A stretch of 64,000 nt of DNA from Argentina anserina (Eukaryota > Streptophyta > Magnoliopsida > Rosales > Rosaceae), in the NCBI RefSeq assembly GCF_933775445.1, contig NC_065878.1, positions 15,821,395-15,885,394 of the forward strand. The letters are read 5' to 3'. Position numbers and translations under genes: made by a program. A model generated the notes under the pieces. It did not search any database. It was given only the letters and a program-made list of their open reading frames with translations, and had not been told where the DNA came from. Of the stretch, positions 10,645-25,648 are shown in pieces. Numbering within the stretch: the stretch's first letter is position 1; the number at the start of each line of letters is the position of its first letter.

Positions 10645-12674
10645 TGATAGAGCGTTTTGTTAGAACGTCTATAAAATACCCTGAAAAACATCATCGTTAG
10701 TATAGAATAAGCAGGGATCGTTCAGTCCGGGGAATTAAAAGGGCCTCAACACTTATCATGTTATTGGGGGATTTGATTTGGATTCTAAAACTACAACTTA
10801 AAATAAATCCTAAATTACTTATATACAATTGATCAACCATTCATCACATAAACAAAACACGAATTTCACTCAAGAAAACATGTATGACACGCATAGAACA
10901 ACATATAGGCAGCAAATTATTTCGATTCTTTCTAAGTTCATTTCAATTCCAATTCTAATTAGAGTCCGAAACGGTTCATCTAATCGTTAAGACTTCTTAT
11001 TTATCTAGAATCAACGAAGCGTTCAATCCTAAACATATGCTAAAAAGAGTTCAACATAACGAAGCGTACTAGTTAAACACAAAGTAGCACATAAGCACAT
11101 TAAGTCGAATTGGAGACATGTAAGCAAGCATGGCGTCACTCATCTTGATTAAGCATGCAAATTCCTAGAACTATCACAGCCCTATATAAGTATCCATAAT
11201 TGAAACACGAAGCGCATATTCAATCGAAGAACACTTTGGTGAATTAAATCGCAACCCTAGGAGAACCATGGCCTTGGCTTCCTCAAGCATTGATTTAGAT
11301 GTACAAGTTCAAGGAACTAATTGAAATAAAACCTAAAATTATTTCGAAACCTACTGCCCCTATGTCATTATACACAGCAAACATACAAATCTCATGAATT
11401 CATACAATCAAAACATAAAACCAAAGAAGTCTGAATTTATGTTCTTCATATATAAAACCGAAAATCACATCCAAGAATTCATACAATGAAATCGAAAATT
11501 GCAGAAAACCAAAAGAAAAATTACAAGACATGGATGAATCACACTTTAAAAACCTTCTAGGATTCGGCAAGAATGGATTCGATTTGGGAGAGGAGGAAGA
11601 TGAGCACGGCTTGGTGGTGATGGATGAAGGTTTTTGGCTTGAATTTTCTGGATGGATTTTGGCAGAATTTCGGCTGTGTTTATGAGAGAATGGAGATGAA
11701 AAATATGAAGGGAGGCCGAGCTATATATAGAGGAATGGGGAGAGGAGTTTCACGGCTTTGGGCTGGACTTGGGGTGACTTGATAACCTAGTCTCTCTCTT
11801 ATCTTCCTGCCGTCCTCTCTCTTCATCTTACATTTTAATCATGGTAAGGCTTGATCTTTGAAATATACACGGACTCCCTTTCTTCTAGGGCACATGGCTG
11901 AATGGCTTGCATGGCTTCACAATTAAATCTTCCTACCTTTTAATTATCCTCACAGCACTTTATCTTCATGGCATGCACGTCTCTTTGTTTTATCTCTTCC
12001 CAATCTTGTTTCAACTTGGACTCCTTGATTATTGCTGCATGGCTTCCTCACGGCTCCTTCAAAGACTCATTAATTATCTCTTCTTCTTATCTCCTTCTTT
12101 CCCTCTTCATTCAATTATATCCACGGCAAGGACTCTTTAATTCTCCTTCATGTGAAACCCACGGCTCCTTAATTTTCTGTTTGTTATCTTCTTCTTTCTT
12201 TGCACGGCTATGACTCTTTTTCCTCTTGAACTATCTCTTACTTTAATTCTGAAAATAAAATAAATACAAGATAATTCATCGAATAAGTAAGTTACTAGAA
12301 TATGAAATTTCAATTAGGAAAGTTACGGTATAAGAGTTTGAGTTCAAGTAGGACTCTCCCAAATGATACGTTTCCTAGTCTAACAAGGATTCCTAGTGCA
12401 AACATGACTCTCAAGATATCACCAATGCGACCAAAACGTAGAAAGATGAAGACTCCTAATCCAACTAGGTTTCCTAGTCCTATAAGGATTCCTACTCAAA
12501 CTAGGACTCTAGACCAATTCTTCGTTTTTAACTCGTTTAAGCACAAAGACACATCCAATACCGTCCCAGACTCCCATTGTGACTCAATGACTCGATATTA
12601 CAACAATAAGGGTTAAGCAAAGTACAAATGGAGGTAAAAACATATTAAAAACGTAGCACAAAGTGCTCCTATCA
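10645..12674 (-). repeat. Right LTR (5' LTR in element orientation), 2030 bp
   Basis: Same length and ends as the LTR at 118-2147. It lies next to the primer binding site and so is the promoter-bearing 5' LTR. Its U3 part (12674 down to about 11703) is the segment copied again at 17141-18112, which shares the right-LTR variants (GTTTCACGG, CAAATGATACG) rather than the left ones. Confidence 0.95.
11721..11730 (-). promoter_or_regulatory. LTR TATA box
   Basis: CTATATATAG lies in an otherwise TATA-poor stretch of the LTR. On the element's strand a start site 25-32 bases downstream would fall near 11695-11700. Equivalent copies are at about 1194-1203 and 17159-17168. Confidence 0.6.
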
Positions 12675-14155
<1,481 letters not shown>

Positions 14156-14920
14156 CCCTCAAGTACTCGGAAACCTTCTGCAATCTGCATATAACAAAAA
14201 AGGGAAATTGAAACTCCTGGTGAAAATCAAAACTTACTGGTGTGCTAAATATAACAAAAATCCCATTTAGTCTGCAAACAACTTTCAGGAAAATGCTCAC
14301 TAATAACACATGAAATTCTATATATAATTGGGTTACAAAAGACAAGACATTAAGGCAGACAAAAGGTAACACTCGTGGTCGTGGGACTGGGCACTAGTGT
14401 GTTGCGGGTTCCGGTTCTAACGCGGGGACTTATCCAAGAAGATGAGATAGAAGCAAACCAGAAAAGCGAGGAAGAGTGAAACCCAAAAAGAAAGAAGAAG
14501 AAAAGAGTGGACGAAAGAAACCCAGGGTGAAGAAAGATGAAGCAAAATAGAAATCCAGCAACTTATAATAAGCGGCCATCAGTAGAAGAGGTAGAAGATA
14601 AAAGTGAAGGATTTATGTGGGCAGGTCTATGGTTAGAGTTTAGACTTGCCCACTGGAAAGTATAGCTTCTTTCCTAATCAATATGCTACACCGAACAATA
14701 TGCAAAACATAGTTCATACAACAATGGTAAAGAGACTGAGCATCAGCAATTTAAACACCAACTTCTTATTTATCAACTTCCATTATTTGCAAACTTTCCG
14801 ATCGAATTTGAATCAGAAAATATAACATATAGCACAGAATCTTGCAGAAGACATCTCTGTAGTTGCTATCAAGATCATGGATTCCCAAGATCATTTTTCC
14901 AAGTAAAACAAACCAAGTCA
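14156..14920. other. Intergenic sequence between PYRB and UVSSA, copy 1
   Basis: This is the stretch upstream of the PYRB start and downstream of the UVSSA stop, both genes being on the minus strand. It is A-rich around 14460-14560, with no coding potential seen. It should contain the PYRB promoter and the UVSSA 3' end. It is repeated at 19594-20358. Confidence 0.6.
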
Positions 14921-17078
14921 TCACAACTGATTCAGGAAGGCTTCTCTGTAATTTGTATCTGCCCCCAAGTTGAGCTGCCTTACAGTGGCAGCACTAGCTC
15001 GCGCGTTTAAAAGCCTCTGAAACAATCTATCTTTTGGTGTCTCTTTTTTCTTCAGCATGTCTGCAAGGGTTTTCTTATTGTTCCTGGATGATGGGTTCGT
15101 GCTACTAGCTGCCTCCAAATCTTCTCCAATTGCTGCAGATCTAGAAGTCGAAGCCATAGCAGCATCACGTAAAACAGAATCATTGTGTTCGCGTACTTTC
15201 GCAAGCTTTGCACACTTCAGTGCCTGTTTATCAATTTCTCTCTTCCTTGCTAACTCTTTATCTTTCTCGCGAACTTTCTTCATGGCTTGTTTCGCCAACT
15301 GCTCTACTAAATCAGCCCATGTGTCAAGAGTTGTCTCATCAACAGAAGGGTTCTGATTTAGAGGCTTCCCCTCATCATCTCTGGGATTAATAGGTCCATG
15401 GAACAGACAAACTCTCAAGTTCCTTCTGTGACAAGGCTTTCCATTACTTAATGGAGCGTGGCACGGTGGTATATCAACTTGCTTTTCTTTGTATACAGTA
15501 GCCTGCAGATTTAATTCTGCAATCTTTTCGCCTAGGATAACTGCATCGTGATCCACTCTGCCCCAATGACAATCAAGCTCCAACCCCCGCTGATTATATA
15601 ATAGATCCCTTTTTGAACCACCCCAATTATCCAAATAAGAGCCCCAGTTCACCTCTGGAGCTTCAGCCAAAAGCTTACTCTTCAGAGGATCTAACTTGGC
15701 TACATCACTTTCCTGACTGAGAGGTTTTTTGCCGTTTCTCACATTACCACGTGCTTTTGAAATTCTCTTTTTTACCTCATTGGATGTCAATGCCCCAGCC
15801 AGATCACCAAAGTTCTTACTGGGGTGACTAGAAGTCCCAGGTTACCGTGTCAGCATTGCCTTCCTACCAAATTTCTTCTTCATCAGGATTTGCAGTGTTT
15901 AGAAGAGTGCAACCTGATTCTTCACACTTCTTCCTCTTCACAGACTGTATGCGATTTCAGATATCAATGAACTCCTTCAAATAGGAATCTCTGATCTGTT
16001 ATCATTCAATCACAAGAACGGTTATCCATACTTGGACAGCAACCAAATGCTTGGTAACCAAAAGCTTGTAAAGCTCCCTCAGTGCGTCGAAAACCACTTT
16101 GTTTTCAGTATTCTCATAAACTTTATCTTCTTCCTCCAATGTTTGCAAACACAACTGCCGTAACTCATAAGAATGAATCTCTTCAAAATCTTCATCATCT
16201 AACGGGATAAACTTTAATTGTTCCTCATTAGCACGCGCAATTTCTAAACACTCCCCAATCTCATCAACGGTCAACTGTATCTCTTCCTTTATCGACCCAA
16301 AACTCCCCTCCAAACTCTAAAACTTCTTCACCAATATCTCCTTTGACTTCCTCTCCCTCCTCTCCTGCTGCACCTGCACCGCATTAGCCTGCAGGTTCGG
16401 GAACTGATACTTCAGCGTGTTCTTCAGGTAGTCAAACCCTAACCTAATCTCCCGATAATGAACACCATACGAAGCATTCCACTTCTCCAAAAACTCAATT
16501 GCCTTCAACTGCAGAGTCGCCGCAATGTTTGCCGGAGCCGGCAGTGGAAAATTCCTCCTAAACCTGACGCTTAGCGTCAACAACTGATCCATATTCTCAA
16601 CCACAATGCATATAAACAACTTCGACCGCAGAAAAAGCTCATCAATAATCAGCAGAGTCAAATACCTCACCTGCAACATTTCTAATTTAGCCAAATTGTC
16701 TTCTTCTCTTATAAATCACAACACACATACCCTAAAATTTAAACTCAAACACAATTATTACACAAAAATATAAGTTTCTATCTTCTTTCATGTATAAATC
16801 AATTCGATTTCGACTGATTAAAATTGATCGTGGTAATAAACCCTAGCGAAAACAGAGCAGCTGTGAAAAATGAAAATGAAAGATTTGAGTTTTCTGAGAG
16901 GGGACCTGAGAGTGATCGCGCTTCATGAGATCCATGAGGAGATTGGCGGCGAGATGGAGCTCGGAGTCGGAGCGGCGGACGACGGACTTGATGGCCTTGA
17001 GGAGGCGGGGGTCGACATCAGGCTCGATTGACTCGGTCGCCTTCTCGATCAAAACCCTAACCTTCCCTCCTCCTCCAT
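14921..17078 (-). pseudogene. UVSSA: UV-stimulated scaffold protein A homologue, copy 1, broken
   Basis: UVSSA helps transcription-coupled repair by binding stalled RNA polymerase II and bringing in TFIIH. Exon 1 (16906 to ATG 17078) encodes DPRLLKAIKSVVRRSD and LMDLMKRDHSQ, the start of the N-terminal VHS-like helical domain. Exon 2 begins at 16670 with VRYLTLLIIDELFLRSKLF and runs to IRLGFDYLKNTLKYQFP. The C-terminal region (15790-14921) has the conserved zinc-binding block with CHAPLSNGKPCHRRNLRVC followed by LFHGPINPRDDEG, and ends ADTNYREAFLNQL. Damage: a frame change right after the ATG, an in-frame TAG at 16317-16319, several stops around 15950-16010 and a frame change near 15835. Upstream, the junction at 17140/17141 has replaced the native promoter by LTR U3. 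Confidence 0.85.
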
Positions 17079-17140
17079 CTCCTTCTTCTTCCTCTATTTT
17101 TGAGATTCAAATCATCGGCGAGTTTTCTGAGATTTCAAAA

Positions 17141-18112
17141 ATATGAAGGGAGGCCGAGCTATATATAGAGGAATGGGGAGAGGAGTTTCACGGCTTTGGG
17201 CTGGACTTGGGGTGACTTGATAACCTAGTCTCTCTCTTATCTTCCTGCCGTCCTCTCTCTTCATCTTACATTTTAATCATGGTAAGGCTTGATCTTTGAA
17301 ATATACACGGACTCCCTTTCTTCTAGGGCACATGGCTGAATGGCTTGCATGGCTTCACAATTAAATCTTCCTACCTTTTAATTATCCTCACAGCACTTTA
17401 TCTTCATGGCATGCACGTCTCTTTGTTTTATCTCTTCCCAATCTTGTTTCAACTTGGACTCCTTGATTATTGCTGCATGGCTTCCTCACGGCTCCTTCAA
17501 AGACTCATTAATTATCTCTTCTTCTTATCTCCTTCTTTCCCTCTTCATTCAATTATATCCACGGCAAGGACTCTTTAATTCTCCTTCATGTGAAACCCAC
17601 GGCTCCTTAATTTTCTGTTTGTTATCTTCTTCTTTCTTTGCACGGCTATGACTCTTTTTCCTCTTGAACTATCTCTTACTTTAATTCTGAAAATAAAATA
17701 AATACAAGATAATTCATCGAATAAGTAAGTTACTAGAATATGAAATTTCAATTAGGAAAGTTACGGTATAAGAGTTTGAGTTCAAGTAGGACTCTCCCAA
17801 ATGATACGTTTCCTAGTCTAACAAGGATTCCTAGTGCAAACATGACTCTCAAGATATCACCAATGCGACCAAAACGTAGAAAGATGAAGACTCCTAATCC
17901 AACTAGGTTTCCTAGTCCTATAAGGATTCCTACTCAAACTAGGACTCTAGACCAATTCTTCGTTTTTAACTCGTTTAAGCACAAAGACACATCCAATACC
18001 GTCCCAGACTCCCATTGTGACTCAATGACTCGATATTACAACAATAAGGGTTAAGCAAAGTACAAATGGAGGTAAAAACATATTAAAAACGTAGCACAAA
18101 GTGCTCCTATCA
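17141..18112 (-). repeat. Truncated LTR (U3 part) of the Athila-like element, 972 bp
   Basis: Identical to the end of the right LTR from 11703 to 12674, including the TATA box (17159-17168) and the CTATCA terminus. It is followed by the ACGGG of PYRB. It came with the tandem duplication and is not an independent insertion, because it lacks the other LTR half and its own target duplication. Confidence 0.93.
17159..17168 (-). promoter_or_regulatory. LTR TATA box placed in front of UVSSA copy 1
   Basis: CTATATATAG lies 19-28 bases from the duplication junction at 17140 on the minus strand. The expected start site falls at or just past the junction, 55-60 bases before the UVSSA ATG at 17078. Use as a promoter is inferred. 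Confidence 0.45.
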
Positions 18113-19593
<1,481 letters not shown>

Positions 19594-20358
19594 CCCTCAA
19601 GTACTCGGAAACCTTCTGCAATCTGCATATAACAAAAAAGGGAAATTGAAACTCCTGGTGAAAATCAAAACTTACTGGTGTGCTAAATATAACAAAAATC
19701 CCATTTAGTCTGCAAACAACTTTCAGGAAAATGCTCACTAATAACACATGAAATTCTATATATAATTGGGTTACAAAAGACAAGACATTAAGGCAGACAA
19801 AAGGTAACACTCGTGGTCGTGGGACTGGGCACTAGTGTGTTGCGGGTTCCGGTTCTAACGCGGGGACTTATCCAAGAAGATGAGATAGAAGCAAACCAGA
19901 AAAGCGAGGAAGAGTGAAACCCAAAAAGAAAGAAGAAGAAAAGAGTGGACGAAAGAAACCCAGGGTGAAGAAAGATGAAGCAAAATAGAAATCCAGCAAC
20001 TTATAATAAGCGGCCATCAGTAGAAGAGGTAGAAGATAAAAGTGAAGGATTTATGTGGGCAGGTCTATGGTTAGAGTTTAGACTTGCCCACTGGAAAGTA
20101 TAGCTTCTTTCCTAATCAATATGCTACACCGAACAATATGCAAAACATAGTTCATACAACAATGGTAAAGAGACTGAGCATCAGCAATTTAAACACCAAC
20201 TTCTTATTTATCAACTTCCATTATTTGCAAACTTTCCGATCGAATTTGAATCAGAAAATATAACATATAGCACAGAATCTTGCAGAAGACATCTCTGTAG
20301 TTGCTATCAAGATCATGGATTCCCAAGATCATTTTTCCAAGTAAAACAAACCAAGTCA
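19594..20358. other. Intergenic sequence between PYRB and UVSSA, copy 2
   Basis: Duplicate of 14156-14920 with no coding potential seen. Confidence 0.6.
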
Positions 20359-22516
20359 TCACAACTGATTCAGGAAGGCTTCTCTGTAATTTGTATCTGC
20401 CCCCAAGTTGAGCTGCCTTACAGTGGCAGCACTAGCTCGCGCGTTTAAAAGCCTCTGAAACAATCTATCTTTTGGTGTCTCTTTTTTCTTCAGCATGTCT
20501 GCAAGGGTTTTCTTATTGTTCCTGGATGATGGGTTCGTGCTACTAGCTGCCTCCAAATCTTCTCCAATTGCTGCAGATCTAGAAGTCGAAGCCATAGCAG
20601 CATCACGTAAAACAGAATCATTGTGTTCGCGTACTTTCGCAAGCTTTGCACACTTCAGTGCCTGTTTATCAATTTCTCTCTTCCTTGCTAACTCTTTATC
20701 TTTCTCGCGAACTTTCTTCATGGCTTGTTTCGCCAACTGCTCTACTAAATCAGCCCATGTGTCAAGAGTTGTCTCATCAACAGAAGGGTTCTGATTTAGA
20801 GGCTTCCCCTCATCATCTCTGGGATTAATAGGTCCATGGAACAGACAAACTCTCAAGTTCCTTCTGTGACAAGGCTTTCCATTACTTAATGGAGCGTGGC
20901 ACGGTGGTATATCAACTTGCTTTTCTTTGTATACAGTAGCCTGCAGATTTAATTCTGCAATCTTTTCGCCTAGGATAACTGCATCGTGATCCACTCTGCC
21001 CCAATGACAATCAAGCTCCAACCCCCGCTGATTATATAATAGATCCCTTTTTGAACCACCCCAATTATCCAAATAAGAGCCCCAGTTCACCTCTGGAGCT
21101 TCAGCCAAAAGCTTACTCTTCAGAGGATCTAACTTGGCTACATCACTTTCCTGACTGAGAGGTTTTTTGCCGTTTCTCACATTACCACGTGCTTTTGAAA
21201 TTCTCTTTTTTACCTCATTGGATGTCAATGCCCCAGCCAGATCACCAAAGTTCTTACTGGGGTGACTAGAAGTCCCAGGTTACCGTGTCAGCATTGCCTT
21301 CCTACCAAATTTCTTCTTCATCAGGATTTGCAGTGTTTAGAAGAGTGCAACCTGATTCTTCACACTTCTTCCTCTTCACAGACTGTATGCGATTTCAGAT
21401 ATCAATGAACTCCTTCAAATAGGAATCTCTGATCTGTTATCATTCAATCACAAGAACGGTTATCCATACTTGGACAGCAACCAAATGCTTGGTAACCAAA
21501 AGCTTGTAAAGCTCCCTCAGTGCGTCGAAAACCACTTTGTTTTCAGTATTCTCATAAACTTTATCTTCTTCCTCCAATGTTTGCAAACACAACTGCCGTA
21601 ACTCATAAGAATGAATCTCTTCAAAATCTTCATCATCTAACGGGATAAACTTTAATTGTTCCTCATTAGCACGCGCAATTTCTAAACACTCCCCAATCTC
21701 ATCAACGGTCAACTGTATCTCTTCCTTTATCGACCCAAAACTCCCCTCCAAACTCTAAAACTTCTTCACCAATATCTCCTTTGACTTCCTCTCCCTCCTC
21801 TCCTGCTGCACCTGCACCGCATTAGCCTGCAGGTTCGGGAACTGATACTTCAGCGTGTTCTTCAGGTAGTCAAACCCTAACCTAATCTCCCGATAATGAA
21901 CACCATACGAAGCATTCCACTTCTCCAAAAACTCAATTGCCTTCAACTGCAGAGTCGCCGCAATGTTTGCCGGAGCCGGCAGTGGAAAATTCCTCCTAAA
22001 CCTGACGCTTAGCGTCAACAACTGATCCATATTCTCAACCACAATGCATATAAACAACTTCGACCGCAGAAAAAGCTCATCAATAATCAGCAGAGTCAAA
22101 TACCTCACCTGCAACATTTCTAATTTAGCCAAATTGTCTTCTTCTCTTATAAATCACAACACACATACCCTAAAATTTAAACTCAAACACAATTATTACA
22201 CAACAATATAAGTTTCTATCTTCTTTCATGTATAAATCAATTCGATTTCGACTGATTAAAATTGATCGTGGTAATAAACCCTAGCGAAAACAGAGCAGCT
22301 GTGAAAAATGAAAATGAAAGATTTGAGTTTTCTGAGAGGGGACCTGAGAGTGATCGCGCTTCATGAGATCCATGAGGAGATTGGCGGCGAGATGGAGCTC
22401 GGAGTCGGAGCGGCGGACGACGGACTTGATGGCCTTGAGGAGGCGGGGGTCGACATCAGGCTCGATTGACTCGGTCGCCTTCTCGATCAAAACCCTAACC
22501 TTCCCTCCTCCTCCAT
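20359..22516 (-). pseudogene. UVSSA: UV-stimulated scaffold protein A homologue, copy 2, broken
   Basis: Copy of 14921-17078 shifted by 5438, with the same exons (exon 1 22344-22516, exon 2 from 22108 down) and the same stop at 21755-21757 and frame changes. It differs from copy 1 in keeping the native upstream region (22517 onward). The C-terminal zinc-binding block (CHAPLSNGKPC) and the N-terminal LLKAIKSVVRRSD segment identify the family. Shared lesions mean that the damage predates the duplication, or that both copies inherit the same sequence errors. Confidence 0.85.
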
Positions 22517-22578
22517 CTCCTTCTTCTTCCTCTATTTTTGAGATTCAAATCATCGGCGAGTTTTCTGAGATTTCAAAA

Positions 22579-23590
22579 TTGTGGGGAGCGATTTATAGGC
22601 GCTGAATTGGGGGCAATTTGTCACAGTCTGAAGATAAGGGTGAGGAAATAAACGGGTCTGGGCCTGTATTGTTAAGGACCGGGTCGGCCTTTTTTAAGAT
22701 CCACTACGTTTGACTTGGAATAGAAGTCAGAGAATATGATTCAACTCACGCAAGAATGTAGCTTCGACGATCACGTACTTTCCGTACTCCTTTTTTTATC
22801 CGACAATATAAGATTGAAATTTCAATTGGATGCATGAATATATATGATCAAAATCGATCTCTAAGCTCAATCGTGCTCATTCGTACCAATTAATTCAAAT
22901 GATTAAGATACGAAACGAGCAAAGAGAGTTTAATACATCGATCAGTTCAAAATAGAAAGGCTAGATAGCTAATACTGGATAGGAAAGGATCATGCTCCAT
23001 CTTTTTTGGCATGGATTGTAGGCAAGAGACTATATCAGTTACTTTTCGTCGCGCTACGTTATTGATCAAACCGAATCTTCTTTCTGAATGCCTCATGACC
23101 GTAATCAGAATATCCGCATGACGGCAGGTGAAATCGATTCTTCAATATTGTTGGCCTCTTGAATAAGTGGAGGCCAGTAAGGTTGCTAATTGTTGCCCTG
23201 ATCTTCCTCCTTCGAATCAGTTCCTATGTTGTTGCATATTTGTGATTGGCAAAAGGACTCGATTGTTAGTTTTCTGTCAACATGGTTCGAGCTAGGCCAG
23301 TTGATTGATCGATGTTAAAAAGGGACTCAGTCAAGCACAAGTTTAAGAGACCATGGACGACAATAAGATGATTGATTGAAAGTGTGTGTGCACGCCATGT
23401 CAAAGATTGATCATTGATTAAAAGAATAACAAACTACTCAAAAAGTATCGAACAACAATTTAGTTTACAAATAACTCACTAATTAATTTCATAAAACAAA
23501 TAAGAACCAAAATTTACGAATAAGGATAAAATGATGGCAAGTTGCCACATGTCATAAAATATTTTACTTTTTAACCTATTTTTGACCCAT
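22579..23590. other. Intergenic: native upstream region of UVSSA and unique sequence
   Basis: It starts with the original UVSSA promoter side (TTGTGGGGAGCG). No gene, RNA gene or clear repeat is seen in the remaining ~0.9 kb. Confidence 0.5.
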
Positions 23591-23593
23591 AGT

Positions 23594-23850
23594 ATTTGCT
23601 ACTATCAATAAAGAGTTTATCTGCTACTGTCGATAATAAAAACTAACTGCTACTGATGACTATAAAAACTAACTGCTACTGTCGAGTTAAAAATTAGTTA
23701 TTACGGTCGACTTGGAAGACATCTGCTACTGTCGACTTGAAAGATACATACTAATGTCGACTATGAATCTAACTACTACTGTCGACTTGGAAGGTACATG
23801 CTACTGTCGACTATAAATCTAGCTGCTGTGTCGACTGAGAAACTAATTGT
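23594..23850. repeat. Degenerate minisatellite with GCTACTGTCGACT core
   Basis: About eight or nine imperfect copies of a roughly 30-bp unit with the core CTGCTACTGTCGACT and a variable TTGAAAGAYACAT or ATAAATCTAA tail. The SalI-like GTCGAC recurs in most copies. It lies in AT-rich sequence with no gene nearby except the F-box pseudogene beginning about 500 bp downstream. Confidence 0.75.
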
Positions 23851-23869
23851 TAATGTGGTTTTTGGTGAG

Positions 23870-24346
23870 CAAAATTGGCAATTTCAAAATTTCTCAAAAC
23901 ATATGCAATATGGTACTTAAATGAAAGCCCATGACATAAGGAACAACTTAATATATTGATCACCTCTAAATTGCCGGTGGTTTGGCCGGAAAACTTAAAT
24001 TTGCTAGAAAAAAAAAACTAAAAAATGAGGAGAAAGAAATTTGTTAGATTTAGGAGTAACATTTAATAATTTTCACGAAAATAATGGTATTTTCGATATT
24101 TTTACATTAATTAATTAATCAGGTTTTGTTTTATTTATTCTTTAGATTTGGATTTATGTCCTAATTTATATAAAAAATATGAAAAATAAGTTTTTAGTTA
24201 ATTCAAATATAGTCTAATACCATTAAGTAATTTTCCAATTAAAAGAAATCTACATAACTTGAAACGAAACAAGTAAACTAGTAGTAGGAGACATGACATA
24301 TGGAATGCTTATTATCTGCATTAAAGGGCTTACCTGAGTGATGGAG
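23870..24346. other. Intergenic AT-rich sequence
   Basis: No feature is seen apart from A/T runs. The 3' end of the F-box pseudogene on the minus strand lies just beyond. Confidence 0.5.
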
Positions 24347-25648
24347 TTACAGCACAAAGAAATTATTAAGGACGATATTTGGGGGGAGTTGCCCAACGTA
24401 GATGAATTCGAACAATTTACAACCCAGAGCTTTCGCAGAGAATGATCCAAAATATGACTCATAACGCAGAAAACTTGGATCACTAGTACTGCTGCTACTA
24501 ATGCCAGGATGATCGACTAGTGGCACCAGCTTTCTTATAGGCAAATTGGAAAGTAAAGACTAGAAGAGGTCGGCAATTATAATGCTTCACATACAATATA
24601 GCTAGCAAAGCAAACTTTTCCATCTCCAAGATAGGCAGAACTGAGTGATGTTAAATCTGAATCAGACAAACTAGGCAACTGGGGCAACTCTATGGAAGCT
24701 ACATGTTCAAAATCAGTAAGCACACCTTCCTCGGACAGCCGGATGCCCCAGACTTGTATTGTGACTATTGTCTGACCCTTGTTATATGTGAACATTAGCT
24801 TACCAAAGTCACCCTCACAGTCCACAAATAAAGGAGTGCTCCAAGCACCCCACAATGGTTCAATTTCTGTCCATGTTCCCTCATCAAGATGATAGCTGAA
24901 CATCCCACCGGAAGAGAGTGAGACAATGATCTCGCGGCCAACAACTGCACGGGAGAGAGGAGAGCTGCCCCATGGAAGACGCGGAAGACGAGTCCGGGAC
25001 TTGGTCGCACAGTGGGGGTCAAATACCAGAAAATGTTAATCAGAGAGAGCATATAGTTTACCATCGATCTCCTCCAGGAGAGGACTATGCAGTTCCGTAT
25101 GTATACTAACGGCCGGAATCACACCAGATTCTTGGATGCTGGGCTTTGGATCAGTAGTGCCCAAAGCGTAGGATATTGAATCCTTGCGCGCACAGTTAAA
25201 AAAGCGGCCGACGAGAATAATTCGAGAGCTATAGACACCAAACCCCATGGAGACGGGAAGTACTAAGCCGTCAACGCGGCCTACAAAAGCAACATCTCGT
25301 ACGTAGTCAATCGTAAACCTCGGACTTGGATTTAGATCTGGAAGGATAGATCGCTATATGCTTGGTGGTATCGGAAAAGACGAACAAGTCGCTCAATTTG
25401 ATTGCGCTAACAGAGTGTCGAGTATCCATATTCTTAGCGTTGAATCCCTCGGAGAAACAGAAATACAGGGATTTATAACGAGTAGAGTGGGACTTGCAGA
25501 AGCTAGGGCTGGTGATGAGAGAGAGCCAATGCTTGGAGACATATTTGAAGCGGATTAGGGTTTTGGCTGGCACGCGCAGAAGGATCTCTGTGAGGATCTC
25601 TTCGATGTTGGCTACGGTTTCTGCTGATGATGATGAGTAAACTATCAT
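24347..25648 (-). pseudogene. F-box protein gene (F-box-associated type), frame-disrupted
   Basis: Starts at ATG 25648 with MIVYSSSSAETVANIEEILT, then the F-box helices EILLRVPAKTLIRFKYVSKHW, which would bind SKP1 in an SCF ubiquitin ligase. Beyond it comes a plant F-box-associated (FBA/kelch-like) repeat region: FGVYSSRIILVGRF, LLEEIDGKLYAL, DEGTWTEIEPLWGAWSTPLF and YLGDGKVCFASYIV. The frame shifts near 25322, meets TAA near 25036 in the same frame as its continuation, and shifts again near 24575. The C-terminal YESYFGSFSA stretch matches the paralogue at 26787-28080. It is probably a pseudogene; an intron could explain one break but not all. Confidence 0.72.

Larger units (their letters stand above)
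118..12674 (-). mobile_element. Complete Athila-like Ty3/gypsy LTR retrotransposon, 12.56 kb
   Basis: The element is bounded by two 2030-bp LTRs with TGATAG...CTATCA ends and a 5-bp ACGGG target duplication. Coding is on the minus strand in the order gag-protease, reverse transcriptase, RNase H, integrase. The primer site matches the 3' end of plant tRNA-Asp, as is known for Athila and relatives, and no chromodomain is seen after the integrase, so a non-chromoviral (Athila/Tat) lineage fits. By eye the LTRs differ at about five positions (near 209, 412, 441, 1220 and 1840 in the left copy), so the insertion is young. Two in-frame stops interrupt the reading frame: a UAG at 7019-7021 and a UGA at 5825-5827. 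No convincing env-like frame is present between integrase and the 3' LTR. Confidence 0.95.

Noticed and set aside
17141..18112. Independent solo LTR insertion
   Set aside because: It starts in mid-LTR, lacks its own target duplication and is collinear with the 5438-bp tandem unit, so it is a product of the duplication.
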